In this document: piece by piece, positions 6,104 through 7,238 of the stretch
Position numbering within the stretch: the stretch's first letter is position 1
How the letters are laid out: each line of letters opens with the position of its first letter
Source of the DNA: Thermoproteota archaeon
Lineage (GTDB): Archaea > Thermoproteota > Thermoprotei_A > Sulfolobales > Pyrodictiaceae
DNA: 7,238 nt
Assembly (NCBI GenBank): GCA_013153105.1
Contig: JAADFC010000074.1
Span: forward strand, 1 to 7,238
Direction of reading: 5' to 3'
The notes under the pieces: generated by a model
The model's input: the letters and a program-made list of their open reading frames with translations, nothing else
Database searches by the model: none
What the model was told of the DNA's origin: nothing
Position numbers and translations under genes: made by a program

Positions 6104-7114
6104 ATGGGGCTGCTGCGCTACCTTGCGGTGCGCGCCGCGCTCATCATACCCAGCATCCTGATACTCTACACTATAGCGTTCATAGTGCTCCGCGTCCTCC
6201 CAGGGAACCCGGTCCTGGCGGTGCTGGGGACGAAGAACATCCCGGAGGAGAAGCTGAGGCAGCTGGAGGAGGAGCTGGGCCTGAACAAGCCGCTCTGGCT
6301 CCAGTACGTCGAGTACCTATGGAGGGTGCTCCACGGCGACTTCGGCACCAGCCTCGTGGTGGAGGGGCGGAGTATAGCGGCGGACCTGCGGGAGAGGCTG
6401 CCCGCGACCGTGGAGCTGGCGGTGGCGGGGCTTCTGGTCAGCCTCGCCCTCGGCCTTGCCACGGGCGTGGCGGCGGGGGTTCGGAGGGGCTCCAGGCTCG
6501 ACGCCGCCATGAGGCTCTACGGCTCCCTCACCTACACACTGTTCATACCCTGGCTGGGGCTGCTGCTCCAGCTCGTCTTCTCCATCTGGCTCGGCCTGCT
6601 CCCGGTCAGCGGCCGGATAACCCCGGGCAGGGCCCCCGAGACGATAACGGGCCTCTACGTGGTTGACTCCATCCTCACCCGGGACTGGGGGGCGCTCCGC
6701 GACGCCCTGGCCCACCTGGCGCTGCCCGCGCTCACCCTCGGGATAGTCCTGAGCGGCCCCTACACGAGGCTCGTCCGCTCCAGCCTCTCCGCTGTGCTCG
6801 ACTCGAGGTTCATACTCGCCTACCGGGCCCGGGGGGTGCGGGAGACGCGTATCCTCCGCCACGCGCTGCGGAACGCGTTGATACCCGTGGTCACCTACGC
6901 TGGTCTCCAGTTCGCCCTCCTCCTCGGCGGGGCTGTGTTGACGGAGACGACCTTCGACTGGCCGGGGATAGGCACCTACCTCGTCGAGAAGATACAGTAC
7001 CGGGACTATCCGGCGATACAGGCTGTGGTGATAGTGTTCGCTGGGCTGGTGGGCCTCGTGAGCCTCGTGGTTGACCTCGTCTACGCGCTGGTCGACCCGA
7101 GGATAAGGTACTGA
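6104..7114 (+). CDS. dppB: ABC transporter permease, DppB/OppB type
   Basis: This is the first membrane channel subunit of a peptide-type ABC importer. The 336 residues match the family. Likely membrane helices are at about 11-30, 103-126, 143-166, 204-222, 258-282 and 306-330, with the usual large extracellular loop between helices 1 and 2. That loop carries the family pattern LPGNP (32-36), an EEKLRQLEEELGLNKPLWLQY segment and HGDFGTSL (77-84). The EAA loop that contacts the ATPase is RARGVRETRILRHALRNALIP (241-261). FDWPGIG (284-290) and the C-terminal DPRIRY are also typical. The ATG start is preceded by GGAGG, 11 nt upstream. The next permease gene follows after 24 nt, so the two are almost certainly co-transcribed. 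The binding protein is transcribed in the opposite direction from the shared gap. Assignment to peptides rather than sugars rests on family similarity only. Confidence 0.95.
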   Translation: MGLLRYLAVRAALIIPSILILYTIAFIVLRVLPGNPVLAVLGTKNIPEEKLRQLEEELGLNKPLWLQYVEYLWRVLHGDFGTSLVVEGRSIAADLRERLPATVELAVAGLLVSLALGLATGVAAGVRRGSRLDAAMRLYGSLTYTLFIPWLGLLLQLVFSIWLGLLPVSGRITPGRAPETITGLYVVDSILTRDWGALRDALAHLALPALTLGIVLSGPYTRLVRSSLSAVLDSRFILAYRARGVRETRILRHALRNALIPVVTYAGLQFALLLGGAVLTETTFDWPGIGTYLVEKIQYRDYPAIQAVVIVFAGLVGLVSLVVDLVYALVDPRIRY

Positions 7115-7138
7115 GCAGCCCCACGGTGGTGGAAGGCC

Positions 7139-7238
7139 GTGCAGGAGGCTCACCTGGAGGCGGGGCCCGCCGCGGCCCTCTCCGGGCTCGCCCGCGCCGC
7201 GGCGCGGCTGCTGGGGGCCTCGAGGCTCGCCGCGGCCG
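7139..7238 (+). CDS. Probable DppC-type permease, N-terminal fragment cut by the window end
   Basis: An open frame begins at GTG 7139 and runs to the edge: 33 full codons (MQEAHLEAGPAAALSGLARA and onward, rich in Ala, Leu and Arg). The start is supported by GGTGG (7128-7132) 6 nt upstream, the same sequence and spacing as at the two genes on the - strand. It follows the dppB-type gene after 24 nt. The segment LARAAARLLGASRLAAA resembles the basic, amphipathic lead-in that precedes the first membrane helix of DppC/OppC proteins. No diagnostic domain is inside the window, so the identity comes mainly from the conserved B-C gene order. Confidence 0.6.
   Translation, partial: MQEAHLEAGPAAALSGLARAAARLLGASRLAAA

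Noticed and set aside
6317..7153. Long open frame on the - strand, antisense to the permease gene
   Set aside because: The + strand encodes an unmistakable DppB-type protein. The antisense product is low-complexity and charged with no recognisable motif.

Overview
The window looks like a piece of a GC-rich, hyperthermophilic crenarchaeal genome, perhaps a Pyrodictium/Hyperthermus/Aeropyrum-like relative. This rests on three things: very high GC in coding regions, heavy use of ATA for Ile and AGG for Arg, and an A/T-rich promoter island with archaeal-type TATA elements. Start sites are preceded by GGTGG- or GGAGG-type Shine-Dalgarno sequences, and GTG/TTG starts are frequent. The presence of a tungsten aldehyde:ferredoxin oxidoreductase beside a peptide-type ABC importer fits a peptide-fermenting anaerobe. 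The genus-level guess is inference.

Layout from left to right. (1) 2-739, + strand: the 3' part of a zincin-like protein with an HExxH motif, cut by the window edge. (2) 740-895: a convergent intergenic gap with a 12-bp perfect palindrome and a T-tract suited to terminating the gene on the - strand. (3) 896-2008, - strand: an exported protein of unknown family with a signal peptide, an alpha/beta-like N-terminal half and an aromatic, probably beta-rich C-terminal half carrying all four cysteines. (4) 2009-2423: a 415-bp divergent intergenic region. Its left part is an A/T-rich promoter island with two families of exact 8-bp direct repeats. Its right part is GC-rich, with competing short hairpins. 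(5) 2424-4265, + strand: an aldehyde:ferredoxin oxidoreductase (AOR) family tungstoenzyme. (6) 4266-4352: a convergent gap with a symmetric hairpin, probably a two-way terminator. (7) 4353-5942, - strand: a family-5 extracellular solute-binding protein. (8) 5943-6103: a divergent control region. (9) 6104-7114, + strand: a DppB-type permease. (10) 7139-7238, + strand: the beginning of what is probably the DppC-type permease partner, cut by the window end.

How the genes may work together: the binding protein would capture an oligopeptide (or possibly an oligosaccharide, since archaeal members of this family bind both) and pass it to the DppB/DppC-type channel. The ATPases would be expected to follow just beyond the window. 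Peptide breakdown produces aldehydes by way of 2-oxo acids, and AOR oxidises these to acids while reducing ferredoxin. The transporter and the AOR are therefore metabolically compatible neighbours, although they are not in one operon. I see no mobile element, CRISPR array, tRNA or rRNA. The least explained parts are the unknown exported protein with its repeat-bearing promoter region, the long AOR leader, and the HExxH protein.
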